This document shows, one piece after another, positions 36,993-46,385 of a stretch of DNA of 64,000 bases (position 1 is its first letter; the number at the start of each line of letters is the position of its first letter). The stretch spans positions 212,011 through 276,010 of the forward strand of contig CAJTWH010000002.1 in the NCBI GenBank assembly GCA_910579995.1, in the 5' to 3' direction. The notes under the pieces were generated by a model. The model had not been told where the DNA came from and ran no database searches. It worked only from the letters and a program-made list of their open reading frames with translations. The position numbers and the translations under genes were made by a program. Source of the DNA: an uncultured Muribaculaceae bacterium. GTDB lineage: Bacteria; Bacteroidota; Bacteroidia; Bacteroidales; Muribaculaceae.

Positions 36993-37371
36993 ATGCATCA
37001 GGCCGTCCCTCTACAAACAGATGGGCATAACCCGAATCATTCCACCAGAAACCGACGTTTATCAGTTCATTGTTGTTCAGGATATTCAGAATGATATATT
37101 CATTGCCGTTTTCATCGCTATTTTCAACGACGTTATAGGCCAGCTCCGAGTCTTTCTCCACCAACTTTTTGATGGTCTTGACAAGGTTTTTGTCCTTTTC
37201 TGCGGTAACGCTCCTGAAATAGCTCGCCTCACAACGGTTAGTGACGAGTTTATACCCTTTCGAACGGATTCCCTTTTGGCTGAAGATTGTCTCTGTAGCC
37301 AATTTCGGGGGTACTGCCATAGCCGCGAACGCACAAAGCAGCATGATGATCAATGTGACAGACTTTCTCAT
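36985..37371 (-). CDS. Small secreted protein of the second ECF module
   Basis: 128 residues with signal peptide MRKSVTLIIMLLCAFAAMA. The mature part has GIRSKGYKLVTNRCEASYFR, a Lys-rich helix (LVKTIKKLVEKDSELAYNVV) and a strand region (EYIILNILNNNELINVGFWW). It occupies the same place as the 145-residue protein at 7191, after sigma and anti-sigma genes, and shares overall size, signal peptide and strand pattern at low identity. It overlaps the anti-sigma gene by 4 nt. The function is unknown; a role in sensing is inferred from synteny. Confidence 0.6.
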   Translation of the reverse strand: MRKSVTLIIMLLCAFAAMAVPPKLATETIFSQKGIRSKGYKLVTNRCEASYFRSVTAEKDKNLVKTIKKLVEKDSELAYNVVENSDENGNEYIILNILNNNELINVGFWWNDSGYAHLFVEGRPDAFK

Positions 37372-37838
37372 TTTTCTTCTAATAAATGGTTCATAGTTCT
37401 GATCGATGTGTTTCTCTCAATTTCAGCCTCTTCAACAATGTCGTAGAACATCTCAAGGCTCTTATTGCGTGTTTCAAGAGCTATTTCCATAGCTTTGGCC
37501 TCCGGCACGATATTGCCATCTACGATTACGCATAAATAATTGTCAGCAGGCTCTTGACGGTCAAGCAATCCGGTAACGGCAAAGATGGCAATTGCGCCCA
37601 CGCACGCGGCAGCCACCCAACGGATAATATTGCGTTTTTTCTTGGCAGGCTTTCCTGAGGCGATAAGCGTAGACAGGGCCATACATTCCCTCACCTCATC
37701 AATAAGAGGCGATGACAATCCGCAGCTCATCAACACATATTCCAACTCCTTCTCCTGAAGCCTTGACAGCTTGCAATCAAGATATGCCTGCGCAAGCATT
37801 TCGAGTTCAGCCAATGTCAGATTATCCTTATCATTCAT
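37368..37838 (-). CDS. Putative membrane-anchored anti-sigma factor, second module
   Basis: 156 residues with a helical cytosolic part (LAELEMLAQAYLDCKLSRLQ, EVRECMALSTLIAS), a Lys-Lys-Lys-Arg run, one membrane helix (about 88-106, IIRWVAAACVGAIAIFAVTG), and a periplasmic tail of about 50 residues. The pattern matches the protein at 6735 (LALMDAQLEEIG versus EIALETRNKSLE). Gene order and 4-nt overlaps on both sides support its pairing with the sigma factor. No zinc anti-sigma motif is seen. Confidence 0.6.
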   Translation of the reverse strand: MNDKDNLTLAELEMLAQAYLDCKLSRLQEKELEYVLMSCGLSSPLIDEVRECMALSTLIASGKPAKKKRNIIRWVAAACVGAIAIFAVTGLLDRQEPADNYLCVIVDGNIVPEAKAMEIALETRNKSLEMFYDIVEEAEIERNTSIRTMNHLLEEK

Positions 37839-38308
37839 CTCTCTAATTTTTTATATTGTTCGCGGAGCTTCTTTCGGGCACGGCTCATGTTTACTCTCAC
37901 TGCTTCATCACTCATATTGAGCTCCCGGGCAATCTCTTCATACTCCAGCTCTTCAATCACCGCCAATTCAAACACCTTGCGTTGCACGGGCGGGAGTGAG
38001 TCAAGCAGACAGTCGCGCAAGCGCTGGCTCTCGTCGAATCCACGTTCGTCTACCGGCACATCTGCATTTACGATATCTACAAGCAAGCGTCTTTTTTTCA
38101 ATTTGTTAAGGCATACATTTTTAAGCACTGCAAAAAGCAGATAACGCGCTTGGGGAGATGTGTCGGGTAAACTGTGACTCCAGATATTGCAGAAAGTATC
38201 CTGCACAGCGTCTTCAGCCTCCGGCTCATTGCCAAGAAGACGGCATGCCACCAGATGAAGACGGTCGCGCAAGGCGACAAATGTTTCTGTCAGTATATCT
38301 TTTGCCAT
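37835..38308 (-). CDS. ECF sigma-70 family RNA polymerase sigma factor, second module
   Basis: 157 residues. Region 2: LLGNEPEAEDAVQDTFCNIW and LKNVCLNKLKKRR. Region 4: LLDSLPPVQRKVFELAVIEE, then ELEYEEIARELNMSDEAVRV and NMSRARKKLREQYKKL. It is clearly related to the factor at 6238 (LLGNEPEAEDAVQDTFCNIW aligns with MLGSDDEAADALQDAFCALW). It is first of a three-gene run on the minus strand, with both junctions overlapping by 4 nt. This module has no attached outer-membrane barrels, unlike the first. Confidence 0.92.
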   Translation of the reverse strand: MAKDILTETFVALRDRLHLVACRLLGNEPEAEDAVQDTFCNIWSHSLPDTSPQARYLLFAVLKNVCLNKLKKRRLLVDIVNADVPVDERGFDESQRLRDCLLDSLPPVQRKVFELAVIEELEYEEIARELNMSDEAVRVNMSRARKKLREQYKKLER

Positions 38309-38378
38309 ATACCCCTAATACAACCGAACATCGATAATGTAACATCACCCCATAATTTTTCTGACACACCCGGAGCTG

Positions 38379-38918
38379 TTACAGAACAATCTGATAAAGT
38401 ACGTGCCGGCATAGCGGAGATTCTTCGGTAAGTTTCGGATGGGCAAACTCACCAATCTTTTTCATCCCGATTTTCTGCATAACCCTCTCCGACGCTTTGT
38501 TTATTTTGGCAGTAAATGAATAAAGCGAACCGATTCCTTGCGATTTAGCAAGCGCAAGCACTTTTTCAGCCGCCTCTGTCGCATATCCTTGACTGTGAAA
38601 ATCAGCTGCCAATCGCCATCCAATTTCAATGCCGGGAGTGAAATCCGCCTCAAAACTGATTTCATGAAGCCCTACATAACCTATGAACTCGCCGGTAGAC
38701 TTCAATTCCACCGCATAGAGCCCATAGCCTTTAGAGTCAAATTCATCTTGAATCCGCCTGTAAAAAGCCTCGGTTTCTTCAGCCGCCAAAAGCGCGGGAA
38801 AATATTTCATCACACGCTCGTCCCTATTCATATCAATAAACAGAGGTAAATCCTCCGGCTTCCATGAGCGCAATATCAGACGCTCTGTCTCTGCATATAT
38901 CTTCGTTTGATCAATCAT
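38379..38918 (-). CDS. GNAT family N-acetyltransferase
   Basis: 179 residues of the RimJ/RimL-like acetyltransferase type. TERLILRSWKPEDLPLFIDM is the usual N-terminus, TGEFIGYVGLHEI a core strand, and GWRLAADFHSQGYATEAAEK the acetyl-CoA-binding Q/RxxGxG/A element, followed by NKASERVMQKIGMKKIGEF. An ATG 30 nt further upstream also exists, but a TAATTTTG -7 element lies only 4 nt before it, so the ATG at 38918 is the better start. The substrate is not deducible. Confidence 0.85.
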   Translation of the reverse strand: MIDQTKIYAETERLILRSWKPEDLPLFIDMNRDERVMKYFPALLAAEETEAFYRRIQDEFDSKGYGLYAVELKSTGEFIGYVGLHEISFEADFTPGIEIGWRLAADFHSQGYATEAAEKVLALAKSQGIGSLYSFTAKINKASERVMQKIGMKKIGEFAHPKLTEESPLCRHVLYQIVL

Positions 38919-38952
38919 CTCACCCGTTGGCTCATTAAAATTAAACATGTCG

Positions 38953-38960
38953 CAAAATTA
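38953..38960 (-). promoter_or_regulatory. -7 element of the acetyltransferase gene
   Basis: TAATTTTG on the minus strand. Its position so close to the upstream ATG favours translation from 38918 (or a leaderless mRNA). Confidence 0.4.
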
Positions 38961-39022
38961 ATCATTTTCACGCACTTACACTAATTCAGGTTCTTGTAGA
39001 ACGTGAATTATAGTGCCGTTTG

Positions 39023-39053
39023 TTGCACCATAATAAAATTTCAGCTAATTTTG
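39023..39053 (+). promoter_or_regulatory. Promoter of the zinc alcohol dehydrogenase gene
   Basis: TTG at 39023-39025, a 20-bp spacer, and TAATTTTG at 39046-39053, then an ATG at 39094. Confidence 0.55.
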
Positions 39054-39093
39054 TCGCCAACAGCAAATCCTTTTGCCCTCAGAAACTAATTTT

Positions 39094-40137
39094 ATGAAAG
39101 CACTGACATATATCGACAACGGTCGTTTTGAGGTAACCGACAAGCCAAAACCGATTATTTTAAGCCCTAAAGATGCTATTGTCAGGGTGACTCTGAGCAG
39201 TATATGCTCCAGCGACCTGCATATCAAGCATGGCAGTGTGCCGAGGGCTGCCAAGGGAGTAACTGTCGGCCATGAGATGGTAGGCATAGTGGAGTGTGTC
39301 GGCGAGGCTGTTACCAAGGTGAAGCCGGGCGACCGCGTAGTGGTGAATGTGGAGACTTTCTGCGGTGAATGTTTTTTCTGTCGGCATGGTTGGGTCAACA
39401 ACTGCACAGATCCCAACGGAGGTTGGGCCTTGGGCTGCCGTATTGATGGAGGCCAGACTGAGTTTGTCCGCGTTCCTTTTGCCGACAACGGCCTGACAAA
39501 GATTCCCGATAATGTCAGCGACCGGCAGGCACTCTTTGTCGGCGACATTCTTGCTACAGGCTATTGGGCCGCAAAGATTTCCGAGATTGGCGAAGAAGAC
39601 ACCGTGCTGATTATCGGCGCCGGCCCTACCGGACTTTGCACTCTGCAATGCGTCATGCTCTATAAGCCCAAGCACATTATAGTATGCGAACAGGATAAAG
39701 GCCGCCGAGACTTTCTAAAGAACCTTTATCCGGATGTGACCGTGGTGTCTCCCGATGATTGCCTTGAAAAAACAATGCAGATATCCGACCATGGTGGTGC
39801 CGACCGGGTGATAGAGGTAGCAGGTGCTGACGATACTTTCCGGCTGGCATGGAAATCCGCCCGCCCGAATGCTATCGTTACGGTCGTGGCGCTTTACGAT
39901 AAGCCCCAAATCCTGCCGCTGCCGGAGATGTATGGTAAGAATCTGACGTTCAAGACGGGCGGAGTCGACGGTTGCGATTGCGACGAGATATTACGGCTCA
40001 TCTCCGAGGGCAAAATCGATACCACACCGCTGATTACCCACACTTACCCATTCTCTCAGATTGAAGCGGCCTACGACCTCTTCGAAAACCGCCGAGACAA
40101 TGTTATAAAAATTGCAATAAAACAAGGTTTTAACTAA
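39094..40137 (+). CDS. Zinc-dependent alcohol dehydrogenase family protein
   Basis: 347 residues of the medium-chain dehydrogenase/reductase superfamily. The catalytic zinc site is CSSDLHIKHG and VGHEMVGIVE; the structural zinc site is CGECFFCRHGWVNNC with four cysteines; the nucleotide site is VLIIGAGPTGLCTLQ. The exact alcohol or polyol cannot be told; the family includes threonine, sorbitol and butanediol dehydrogenases. It is a single-gene unit with its own promoter. I use the ATG at 39094 and not an in-frame TTG at 39073. Confidence 0.92.
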   Translation: MKALTYIDNGRFEVTDKPKPIILSPKDAIVRVTLSSICSSDLHIKHGSVPRAAKGVTVGHEMVGIVECVGEAVTKVKPGDRVVVNVETFCGECFFCRHGWVNNCTDPNGGWALGCRIDGGQTEFVRVPFADNGLTKIPDNVSDRQALFVGDILATGYWAAKISEIGEEDTVLIIGAGPTGLCTLQCVMLYKPKHIIVCEQDKGRRDFLKNLYPDVTVVSPDDCLEKTMQISDHGGADRVIEVAGADDTFRLAWKSARPNAIVTVVALYDKPQILPLPEMYGKNLTFKTGGVDGCDCDEILRLISEGKIDTTPLITHTYPFSQIEAAYDLFENRRDNVIKIAIKQGFN

Positions 40138-40297
40138 AAAAATTTTTCTCCGGACGTCCGAAAATTTTGTATCACAAAACATGCACATTTTTGCATGAAC
40201 CGGGCCTTGACAGAGCTTTACCGACCCAATTTGCACCGGCCTTCCGAGAGTCGTCAAAAGCACCATAAACACATATCATTCAACTTATTATAAAAGG

Positions 40298-40328
40298 AAA
40301 AGCTGCAAGTCTTAAACTTGCAGCTTTC
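40298..40328 (-). terminator. Terminator of tRNA-Ser
   Basis: AAAGCTGCAAG and CTTGCAGCTTT form an 11-bp perfect stem with a 7-nt loop; on the minus strand it continues as TTCCTTTTAT. It lies directly 3' of the tRNA. Confidence 0.72.
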
Positions 40329-40333
40329 ACTTT

Positions 40334-40421
<88 letters not shown>

Positions 40422-40456
40422 AATAATCAGTGCATGGCCCTTTCGGTTTGCGAGTG

Positions 40457-40486
40457 CAAAGTTAGTAATTTTTTTTGACATGCAAA
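40457..40486 (-). promoter_or_regulatory. Promoter of tRNA-Ser
   Basis: On the minus strand TTTG (40486-40483), an 18-bp spacer, and TAACTTTG (40464-40457), a close match to the consensus. Confidence 0.6.
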
Positions 40487-40537
40487 TTTTTTTAGTTCTT
40501 TTTTTGGAGAAAAAATCATTTTTTATTCGTTCTGATA

Positions 40538-40566
40538 TTGTAATGGGCGAATAATCCGTATCTTTG
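40538..40566 (+). promoter_or_regulatory. Promoter of the M3 peptidase gene
   Basis: TTG (40538-40540), an 18-bp spacer and TATCTTTG (40559-40566). It is divergent from the tRNA promoter. Confidence 0.55.
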
Positions 40567-40600
40567 CACTATATTAACAGCAAAATATCGATTATTGCTA

Positions 40601-42730
40601 ATGAATAGATTTTTTATTTCGGTTTTAACCCTCCTTATCACCCTGACTACTATGTCACTACAGGCAGAGAATTTATTTTTTAAGCCCTTTGAGGGCACAG
40701 CCCACGGCACAATACCTTTCAGCCAAATAGACGACAGCCTTTGGATGCCGGCTATCGACCGCGGTATCGAGCTTGCCCGTCAAGAGGTTGACGCTATCAC
40801 CAAGCAACGCACCCGTCCGGATTTCGAGAACACTATCGTGGCGCTCGAACGCGTGGGCGAGGATCTCAACCGTGTGCTCGGTGCTTTCTACCCCCTGTTG
40901 TCGGCAAACAGCAGTGACGCCATGATGGAGGTGGCTGTGGAGGCTTCGCGTAAACTCAGCGACTACTCTACCTCTCTTATTCTGAATGAAGAACTTTGGA
41001 AACGCGTCAAAGCGGTATATGACGACCGCAAGCTCTTCAATCTCACTCCTGAAGATGAGATGTTGCTCCAGAAGACCTACGATTCTTTCGCTCTCTCCGG
41101 TGCCAATCTGCAAGGTGACGACCGCGAAAAATACAAGAAACTCTCGGCCGAGCTTTCGGCTTTGACCACCGCATTCGGGCAGAATGTCCTCAAGGAGATG
41201 AACACTTATCAGATTTATCTGACCGCCAACGACCTCGACGGCCTCCCTGAGAGCTCTATTTCGGCAGCAGCCGAAGCCGCGGAAGCCAACGGCCGCAAAG
41301 GTGAGTATCTCTTCACGCTTGACCAGCCTGTATACAGCGCATTTATCAAATATTCGACCCGTGGCGACCTCCGCGAGAAAATGTACCGTCTCTATAACGG
41401 CCGCAACACCAAAGGCGAATATTCGAACATCGACAACATCAAGCGTATCAGCGAGCTGCGTCTTGAAATTGCCAAACTCCTCGGCAGCAAGACATACGCC
41501 GACCACAGCCTCAAACGTACGATGGCAGAGAATCCTGCCGCCGTCTATGAGCTTCTTGACAAGCTTCGCGACGCATATAAGCCCGCACTTAAGGCCGAGC
41601 TCGACGAGCTTACCGAGTTTGCCTCAAAATACGAGGGACACCCGGTGACAATCATGCCTTGGGATTACAGCTACTACTCCAACAAACTCAAAGGTGAGAA
41701 ATATGCCTTCGACGAAGAGGCTCTTCGCCCTTATTTTGAGCTCGACAATGTTGTCAAGGGTGTCTTCGGCCTTGCCACAAAGCTTTATGGCCTCACTTTC
41801 ACGCCCAATGAAAAGATTGAGGTTTATCACCCCGATGTGAAAGCCTACGATGTAAACGACGCCGACGGCAAGTATATCGGCGTACTTTATACCGATTTCT
41901 TCCCCCGCGCCTCAAAGCGTCCCGGTGCATGGATGACTAATTTCAAGGAAGAATGGATTGAGGAAGACGGCACTGCCTCGCGTCCGCACGTGAGCATAGT
42001 GATGAATTTCACCAAACCGACAGCCGACAAGCCTTCGCTACTCACCCCCTACGAGGTTGAGACATTCCTGCACGAGTTCGGCCATTCGCTTCACGGTTTG
42101 CTCGCCGACACCAAGTATTCGTCTCTTTCGGGCACAAATGTCTACCGCGACTTCGTTGAGCTGCCCTCGCAGTTCAACGAGAACTACCTCACCGAGCGCG
42201 AATTCCTCGACACCTTTGCCCGTCATTATCAGACCGGCGAGGCTATTCCCGATGAGCTCGTAGAGCGCCTCGTCAAATCTCAGCAGTACGGCGCCGCATA
42301 CCAGTGCATGCGTCAGCTCGGATTCGGCTACCTCGACATGGCATGGCACACTATCACCGAGCCTGTTGCCGACCCTGTAGCTTTCGAATCGGCAGCTATC
42401 GAAAGTGTACGCGTATTCGATGATGTAGAAGGTACTATGACATCACCGCAATTCAGCCACATCTTCTCAGGCGGCTATGCTGCCGGCTACTACAGCTACA
42501 AATGGGCCGAGGTGCTCGACGCCGATGCATTTGCTTATTTCAAGGAACGCGGTATCTTCAACAAAGAAGCAGCCGACAGCTTCCGCAAGAACGTCCTCAC
42601 CCGCGGTGGCACAGAACATCCTGCCGAGCTTTACCGCCGTTTCCGCGGACAAGACCCGACAATCGACGCCCTCCTCAAGCGCGACGGCATAAAGCACGAC
42701 ACCACTGTCGCTCCCATCAAGAAAGACTGA
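40601..42730 (+). CDS. M3 family zinc metallopeptidase (Dcp-like), exported
   Basis: 709 residues. A signal peptide (FISVLTLLITLTTMSLQA) sends it to the periplasm. The long helical N-terminal part is typical of thimet/dipeptidyl-carboxypeptidase enzymes, and the zinc motif is in FLHEFGHSLHGLLADTKYSS with the third ligand in DFVELPSQFNENY. It likely trims oligopeptides in the periplasm; peptidyl-dipeptidase activity is expected from its resemblance to Dcp but not proven. The ATG at 40601 is used and not the TTG 6 nt earlier. Confidence 0.93.
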   Translation: MNRFFISVLTLLITLTTMSLQAENLFFKPFEGTAHGTIPFSQIDDSLWMPAIDRGIELARQEVDAITKQRTRPDFENTIVALERVGEDLNRVLGAFYPLLSANSSDAMMEVAVEASRKLSDYSTSLILNEELWKRVKAVYDDRKLFNLTPEDEMLLQKTYDSFALSGANLQGDDREKYKKLSAELSALTTAFGQNVLKEMNTYQIYLTANDLDGLPESSISAAAEAAEANGRKGEYLFTLDQPVYSAFIKYSTRGDLREKMYRLYNGRNTKGEYSNIDNIKRISELRLEIAKLLGSKTYADHSLKRTMAENPAAVYELLDKLRDAYKPALKAELDELTEFASKYEGHPVTIMPWDYSYYSNKLKGEKYAFDEEALRPYFELDNVVKGVFGLATKLYGLTFTPNEKIEVYHPDVKAYDVNDADGKYIGVLYTDFFPRASKRPGAWMTNFKEEWIEEDGTASRPHVSIVMNFTKPTADKPSLLTPYEVETFLHEFGHSLHGLLADTKYSSLSGTNVYRDFVELPSQFNENYLTEREFLDTFARHYQTGEAIPDELVERLVKSQQYGAAYQCMRQLGFGYLDMAWHTITEPVADPVAFESAAIESVRVFDDVEGTMTSPQFSHIFSGGYAAGYYSYKWAEVLDADAFAYFKERGIFNKEAADSFRKNVLTRGGTEHPAELYRRFRGQDPTIDALLKRDGIKHDTTVAPIKKD

Positions 42731-42745
42731 CAAGCAGCACACCTA

Positions 42746-42786
42746 CAAAAAGGAGGCCCAACATTCGTTGAGGCCTCCTTTTTTAT
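42746..42786. terminator. Bidirectional terminator between M3 peptidase and CotH-like genes
   Basis: AAAAAGGAGGCC and GGCCTCCTTTTTT form a strong stem, with CAAC/GTTG extending it inside the loop. Runs of T follow on the plus strand and A precedes, so it serves both convergent genes. Confidence 0.88.
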
Positions 42787-42802
42787 TCTAATCTTTAAGA
42801 TA

Positions 42803-44248
42803 TTATCTGGCAAGTACTTTTGATGTCTTTACAGTGCCGTCGGAGTAGACTGACGATTTGATATACAGGCCGTTTGTGAGCGGCTGGGCGAGCTCAATGC
42901 CTTCGAGGGTGTAGTATCTCTCGGCTACAAGCTCGGCGTCAGAGACTACATCTTCAACCCCGGCGGAGATGAGAGATTGATAGTAATCGTCCATAAATGC
43001 GGCCTTGCGGGTCAAGAGACGCAATACATAGTCAACCAATCCTTTATACGGTTTCTCGTAGGGTTCGCCCCATCTTTCCCAAGTGATAATGTCGGCCTCC
43101 AGCACACGCTCATTAAGGTCATGGAGATAATCTGTGATTGTATTGAATTGCTCAGGATAGAAGTCCGACCAGACTTGCAATAGAGCTTTTTCAAAATTAG
43201 CAGTTGTCTTGATTCCGGGGATCAACTGCCAAGTCGACCATGACGGGAGGTTGTCCATAGTCCAATAGGGATCTACATTGTGGGGGCTTACCGAGCAATC
43301 CCACATCGGGCCGAAATGCCACCGTGTATCACCGTCATTATCTTTGTTAAGGTATGTGCTGCCATTGAAACCATCGGGGTCAGTCATCACCTCGCGGACA
43401 ATATAATAACGGGCAAGTGAAAGTGGCTCGATGTAATCCACCCAACGCTCTGCCGTTGCTGAATCGGCATAAATAACCTTGCACATTTCTGTAAAGTCAT
43501 TGATAAGCCAATCTCGTTGTTGGTCTGACAGGAGTTCAGGCGATTTATGAGTGACGCGCATAATAGAGCCGGTATTCGGGTTTTCTGGTACTTTAATCTG
43601 GAACTCGTCTTCGTAGTTATCAAGCTCTACGAGCCAACCGTAGGGTATCGTGGCCGGATCGGTGTTCTCTTCGGGCTGTTCATAGATGTCAACGCGGTTT
43701 TCATCTATCTTAATGCTCTCGAATACGAAATAGAGGCCTTCGTATGTGCCGTTGAGGATTAATTCTACAGGTTCTACACGAGAGCACCATGGCATGCCCG
43801 TAAGGCGGCCAAGCTCCATACCGCCGACTGCCGCACCCCAATCGATGGCATTGCCGTAGCATGCCTGCAAAGCGAAATGCTTATGTTTGGGCATGCCGAG
43901 GATGGCTGTCTTTTTTGTGAATTTGAGCTTGTATGGTTTCTTGGGCATTTTCCAAGTAGAGTTTCCCCTGCCTTTGATTTCAAGAGAAATGGGAGCGTCT
44001 TTCGAGCCGAGAGCGAAGTCTTTTTCAGGACAGTTCTCAGGAATCTCAATCCACAGTCCGGCAGGAATTTTGGTTTCTTTGTCGAGAATCGAGTCGCCAT
44101 TCTCTGTGTTGATAAACATCAGGGGCAATTTACCGGAAGCGCGACTGCTTCCTTGCCATTCTTCGATATTGATATCTTTTGCGCTGAGTGAATGAACGAA
44201 GAAAAGACATACTAACATCGAAAGTACTGTTTGCAGGGTACTTTTCAT
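42803..44248 (-). CDS. CotH kinase family secreted protein
   Basis: 481 residues with signal peptide (STLQTVLSMLVCLFFVHSLS) when started at the ATG at 44248; an in-frame upstream extension to 44350 has no such signal. CotH features are KGRGNSTWKMPKKPYKLKF, ILNGTYEGLYFVFESIKID, GWLVELDNYEDEF and YLNKDNDGDTRWHFGPMWDC, the region with the metal-binding Asp residues of this atypical protein kinase fold. The C-terminus ends in a strand-rich tail (YYTLEGIELAQPLTNGLYIK, then TVKTSKVLAR) resembling a T9SS sorting domain. The role of bacterial CotH proteins outside spores is unclear. Confidence 0.85.
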   Translation of the reverse strand: MKSTLQTVLSMLVCLFFVHSLSAKDINIEEWQGSSRASGKLPLMFINTENGDSILDKETKIPAGLWIEIPENCPEKDFALGSKDAPISLEIKGRGNSTWKMPKKPYKLKFTKKTAILGMPKHKHFALQACYGNAIDWGAAVGGMELGRLTGMPWCSRVEPVELILNGTYEGLYFVFESIKIDENRVDIYEQPEENTDPATIPYGWLVELDNYEDEFQIKVPENPNTGSIMRVTHKSPELLSDQQRDWLINDFTEMCKVIYADSATAERWVDYIEPLSLARYYIVREVMTDPDGFNGSTYLNKDNDGDTRWHFGPMWDCSVSPHNVDPYWTMDNLPSWSTWQLIPGIKTTANFEKALLQVWSDFYPEQFNTITDYLHDLNERVLEADIITWERWGEPYEKPYKGLVDYVLRLLTRKAAFMDDYYQSLISAGVEDVVSDAELVAERYYTLEGIELAQPLTNGLYIKSSVYSDGTVKTSKVLAR

Positions 44249-44403
44249 TATTATGAACTTAGTGATAATTTTTGCAATTATACGAATTTTCCTTGACCAC
44301 AACAACTTTAAACCCAAAGCAAACAAATAATTAATTTTTTTAACAACCAATAATCAAACTGACTGACATATTCATACGTTTAAATTGTCTAAACAATATA
44401 TTT

Positions 44404-46260
44404 ATGAATACAGTAATAATACCCGACAACATCGTTAACGGAGTCAACACTCTTACTCAACGAGAGCTAAACAAGCTTGATACGATTTACATCGTAGAGA
44501 GTGACTTCACCTTGGGAGGCAATCTCACGCTCCCTAACGGCTGCGAACTTCGCATTGAGGGCGGTTCGATCAAGAGCGGAAAAGACAAAGGATTCCGCAT
44601 TTACATGCCCAACAATTCAGACTCTTATAAGAGCCGCAACACAGACTATTATTCCTATCTGACCCTTGCAAGCCCGGCCACTCCAAATGTAGACGAGAGC
44701 CAGAATAAAATCATTTATACCGAAACTGAAGCTGTATTTATGACCGACGGTGATTACATAAAGAGCACCGCTGACGACCACTTCGAAATCCATACCACAA
44801 CGGAGTGCCGCGTAATGCTGCCCGGAAGTGGTGCACCAAGAGGAACTCTGCATATCACCTCCGACAAGGTCAATTCAATTCAGATTGACGGCAAAAGCAA
44901 TTTCCAAATGCATGCTGAAAACTGCCGCTTTGAGCGTATTTTCGCAAACAAAGACGGCTGGAGCATGGTAAATCGCCGTAAGAATCATACCGACTATAAT
45001 ATATTTACAAATTGCGATATTTGGGCAAGTGACTATCCGCTCAATAAGGACAACAATCCCGCAGGAAGCAACTTCCTTACAATCTCAGCCGGTGTTGTAG
45101 CAGGGGAAAAAGATCCTGACAATCGAACGAGTGAACAAATGAACTGGCTTATACTCCGCGACTGTATGGTAGACAATGTGGGCTTGCAGGGAACTGTGCA
45201 CGTCGAAAACTGCACATTCCTCTTCGGCTACAACGTCAACGACAACTACGAGACAATACACTGCGGCAGCCACAGCCGAATACTCAACTGCACATTCGAT
45301 GGCCGAAACTCCATCGGCGAATCACCGCTACCACTGTCGGCTGATGTAATCGACCTCTACAATGCCCACGACGTAGTGATTGACGGGTGTACGTTTATCG
45401 CCTACACAGCAAAACTTAACGCAGAAGGCCAGATTGTTCCGGGTATAAATATGATATCTGTAAAATCCCACTATTCCAGCAATCCAGATTCATGCCCGGC
45501 AGGGTCTGTGTTGAGTAACTGCATAGGGCCTCAGAACGGTGTGATTATCCGAAACTGCTACTTTGATCTGCCTGACTTCGTAGGTTACATCATTGAGCCT
45601 TGGAATGGCGTAACCGACGGCCCGAATGAAAATCGCCAACTGAATAGACAATTCACCCTCATCGAAAACAACTACATCTATGCTCCGAATTCTGTCGGAT
45701 TTATCAACTGCTTCGGCTTCACGGACTATGTAACAATCCGAAACAATGTCGGACAGATCGATATGCTTGTTATGGCCCAAGGCAACTATCCCGGTACTGA
45801 TGGTGACGACAAAAATGTTACCCACAATCTGATTATCGACGGCAACATTCTCCGCTTTCAAGACGGTGGAGGAAACAAAGGCATGACCATACTCTACGGC
45901 AGCCGTATAGACAACCTCGAACTCACCAACAATAAAGTATATGGATACCTTTGGAACGGCCTCGACAACGCCAGAGCAAACAACCTCTCGGGAATCATTA
46001 AAATCTGCAACAACGAGACCACCGGTTCCCGAGGACTCTTCCAAAACTACAACGAGGGGCCAACGCGAATGCCAAGCAATCTTACAGTGATATTTTCCAA
46101 CAATATCTCAAAAGGCAAACTGACAGATTGCGGAACATGGGAGACGGCAAACGACCAAAGCGCCGGCATAAACTTTGTAGGGCGACAGTATTTCTGCACC
46201 ACCTCTCCCTACGCCAACAAACTGCTTGTATTCAACGGCTCTTCTTGGCAAGTGGTTTAA
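44404..46260 (+). CDS. Parallel beta-helix protein resembling phage tail components
   Basis: 618 residues without a signal peptide. The N-terminal segment, LTQRELNKLDTIYIVESDFT and LTLPNGCELRIEGGSIKSG, is the capping pattern I associate with pectate-lyase-like tail or spike proteins of Bacteroides phages. Many short strands follow (FTNCDIW, IRDCMV-like, VIIRNCYFDLPDFV, LTNNKVYG), forming a right-handed beta-helix. The C-terminus GRQYFCTTSPYANKLLVF and NGSSWQVV resembles the last repeat of phage tail proteins. No other phage gene is adjacent. Its role and export route are unknown; domestication of a phage gene is my inference. Confidence 0.65.
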   Translation: MNTVIIPDNIVNGVNTLTQRELNKLDTIYIVESDFTLGGNLTLPNGCELRIEGGSIKSGKDKGFRIYMPNNSDSYKSRNTDYYSYLTLASPATPNVDESQNKIIYTETEAVFMTDGDYIKSTADDHFEIHTTTECRVMLPGSGAPRGTLHITSDKVNSIQIDGKSNFQMHAENCRFERIFANKDGWSMVNRRKNHTDYNIFTNCDIWASDYPLNKDNNPAGSNFLTISAGVVAGEKDPDNRTSEQMNWLILRDCMVDNVGLQGTVHVENCTFLFGYNVNDNYETIHCGSHSRILNCTFDGRNSIGESPLPLSADVIDLYNAHDVVIDGCTFIAYTAKLNAEGQIVPGINMISVKSHYSSNPDSCPAGSVLSNCIGPQNGVIIRNCYFDLPDFVGYIIEPWNGVTDGPNENRQLNRQFTLIENNYIYAPNSVGFINCFGFTDYVTIRNNVGQIDMLVMAQGNYPGTDGDDKNVTHNLIIDGNILRFQDGGGNKGMTILYGSRIDNLELTNNKVYGYLWNGLDNARANNLSGIIKICNNETTGSRGLFQNYNEGPTRMPSNLTVIFSNNISKGKLTDCGTWETANDQSAGINFVGRQYFCTTSPYANKLLVFNGSSWQVV

Positions 46261-46283
46261 ACTACAGCCTTGCACTATATAAG

Positions 46284-46315
46284 ACTCCTTACCAATTAGG
46301 CGAGGAGTTTTATTG
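46284..46315 (+). terminator. Terminator of the beta-helix gene
   Basis: ACTCCT and AGGAGT form a 6-bp stem (extended by flanking A-T pairs) followed by TTTATTGTTTAT. Confidence 0.6.
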
Positions 46316-46357
46316 TTTATTAACATTTACAAAATTCCACCAACCGACAGAATTGTT

Positions 46358-46365
46358 TAACTTTG
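46358..46365 (+). promoter_or_regulatory. -7 element of the GDPD lipoprotein pair
   Basis: TAACTTTG, 20 nt before the ATG at 46386. No clear -33 element. It supports the start at 46386 over longer in-frame extensions into the previous gene. Confidence 0.48.
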
Positions 46366-46385
46366 TATTAACAACTTCAAAAAAA

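Noticed and set aside
44404..46260. Prophage remnant
   Set aside because: A single phage-like gene with no integrase, capsid, portal or att repeats nearby; kept only as an orphan phage-like protein.
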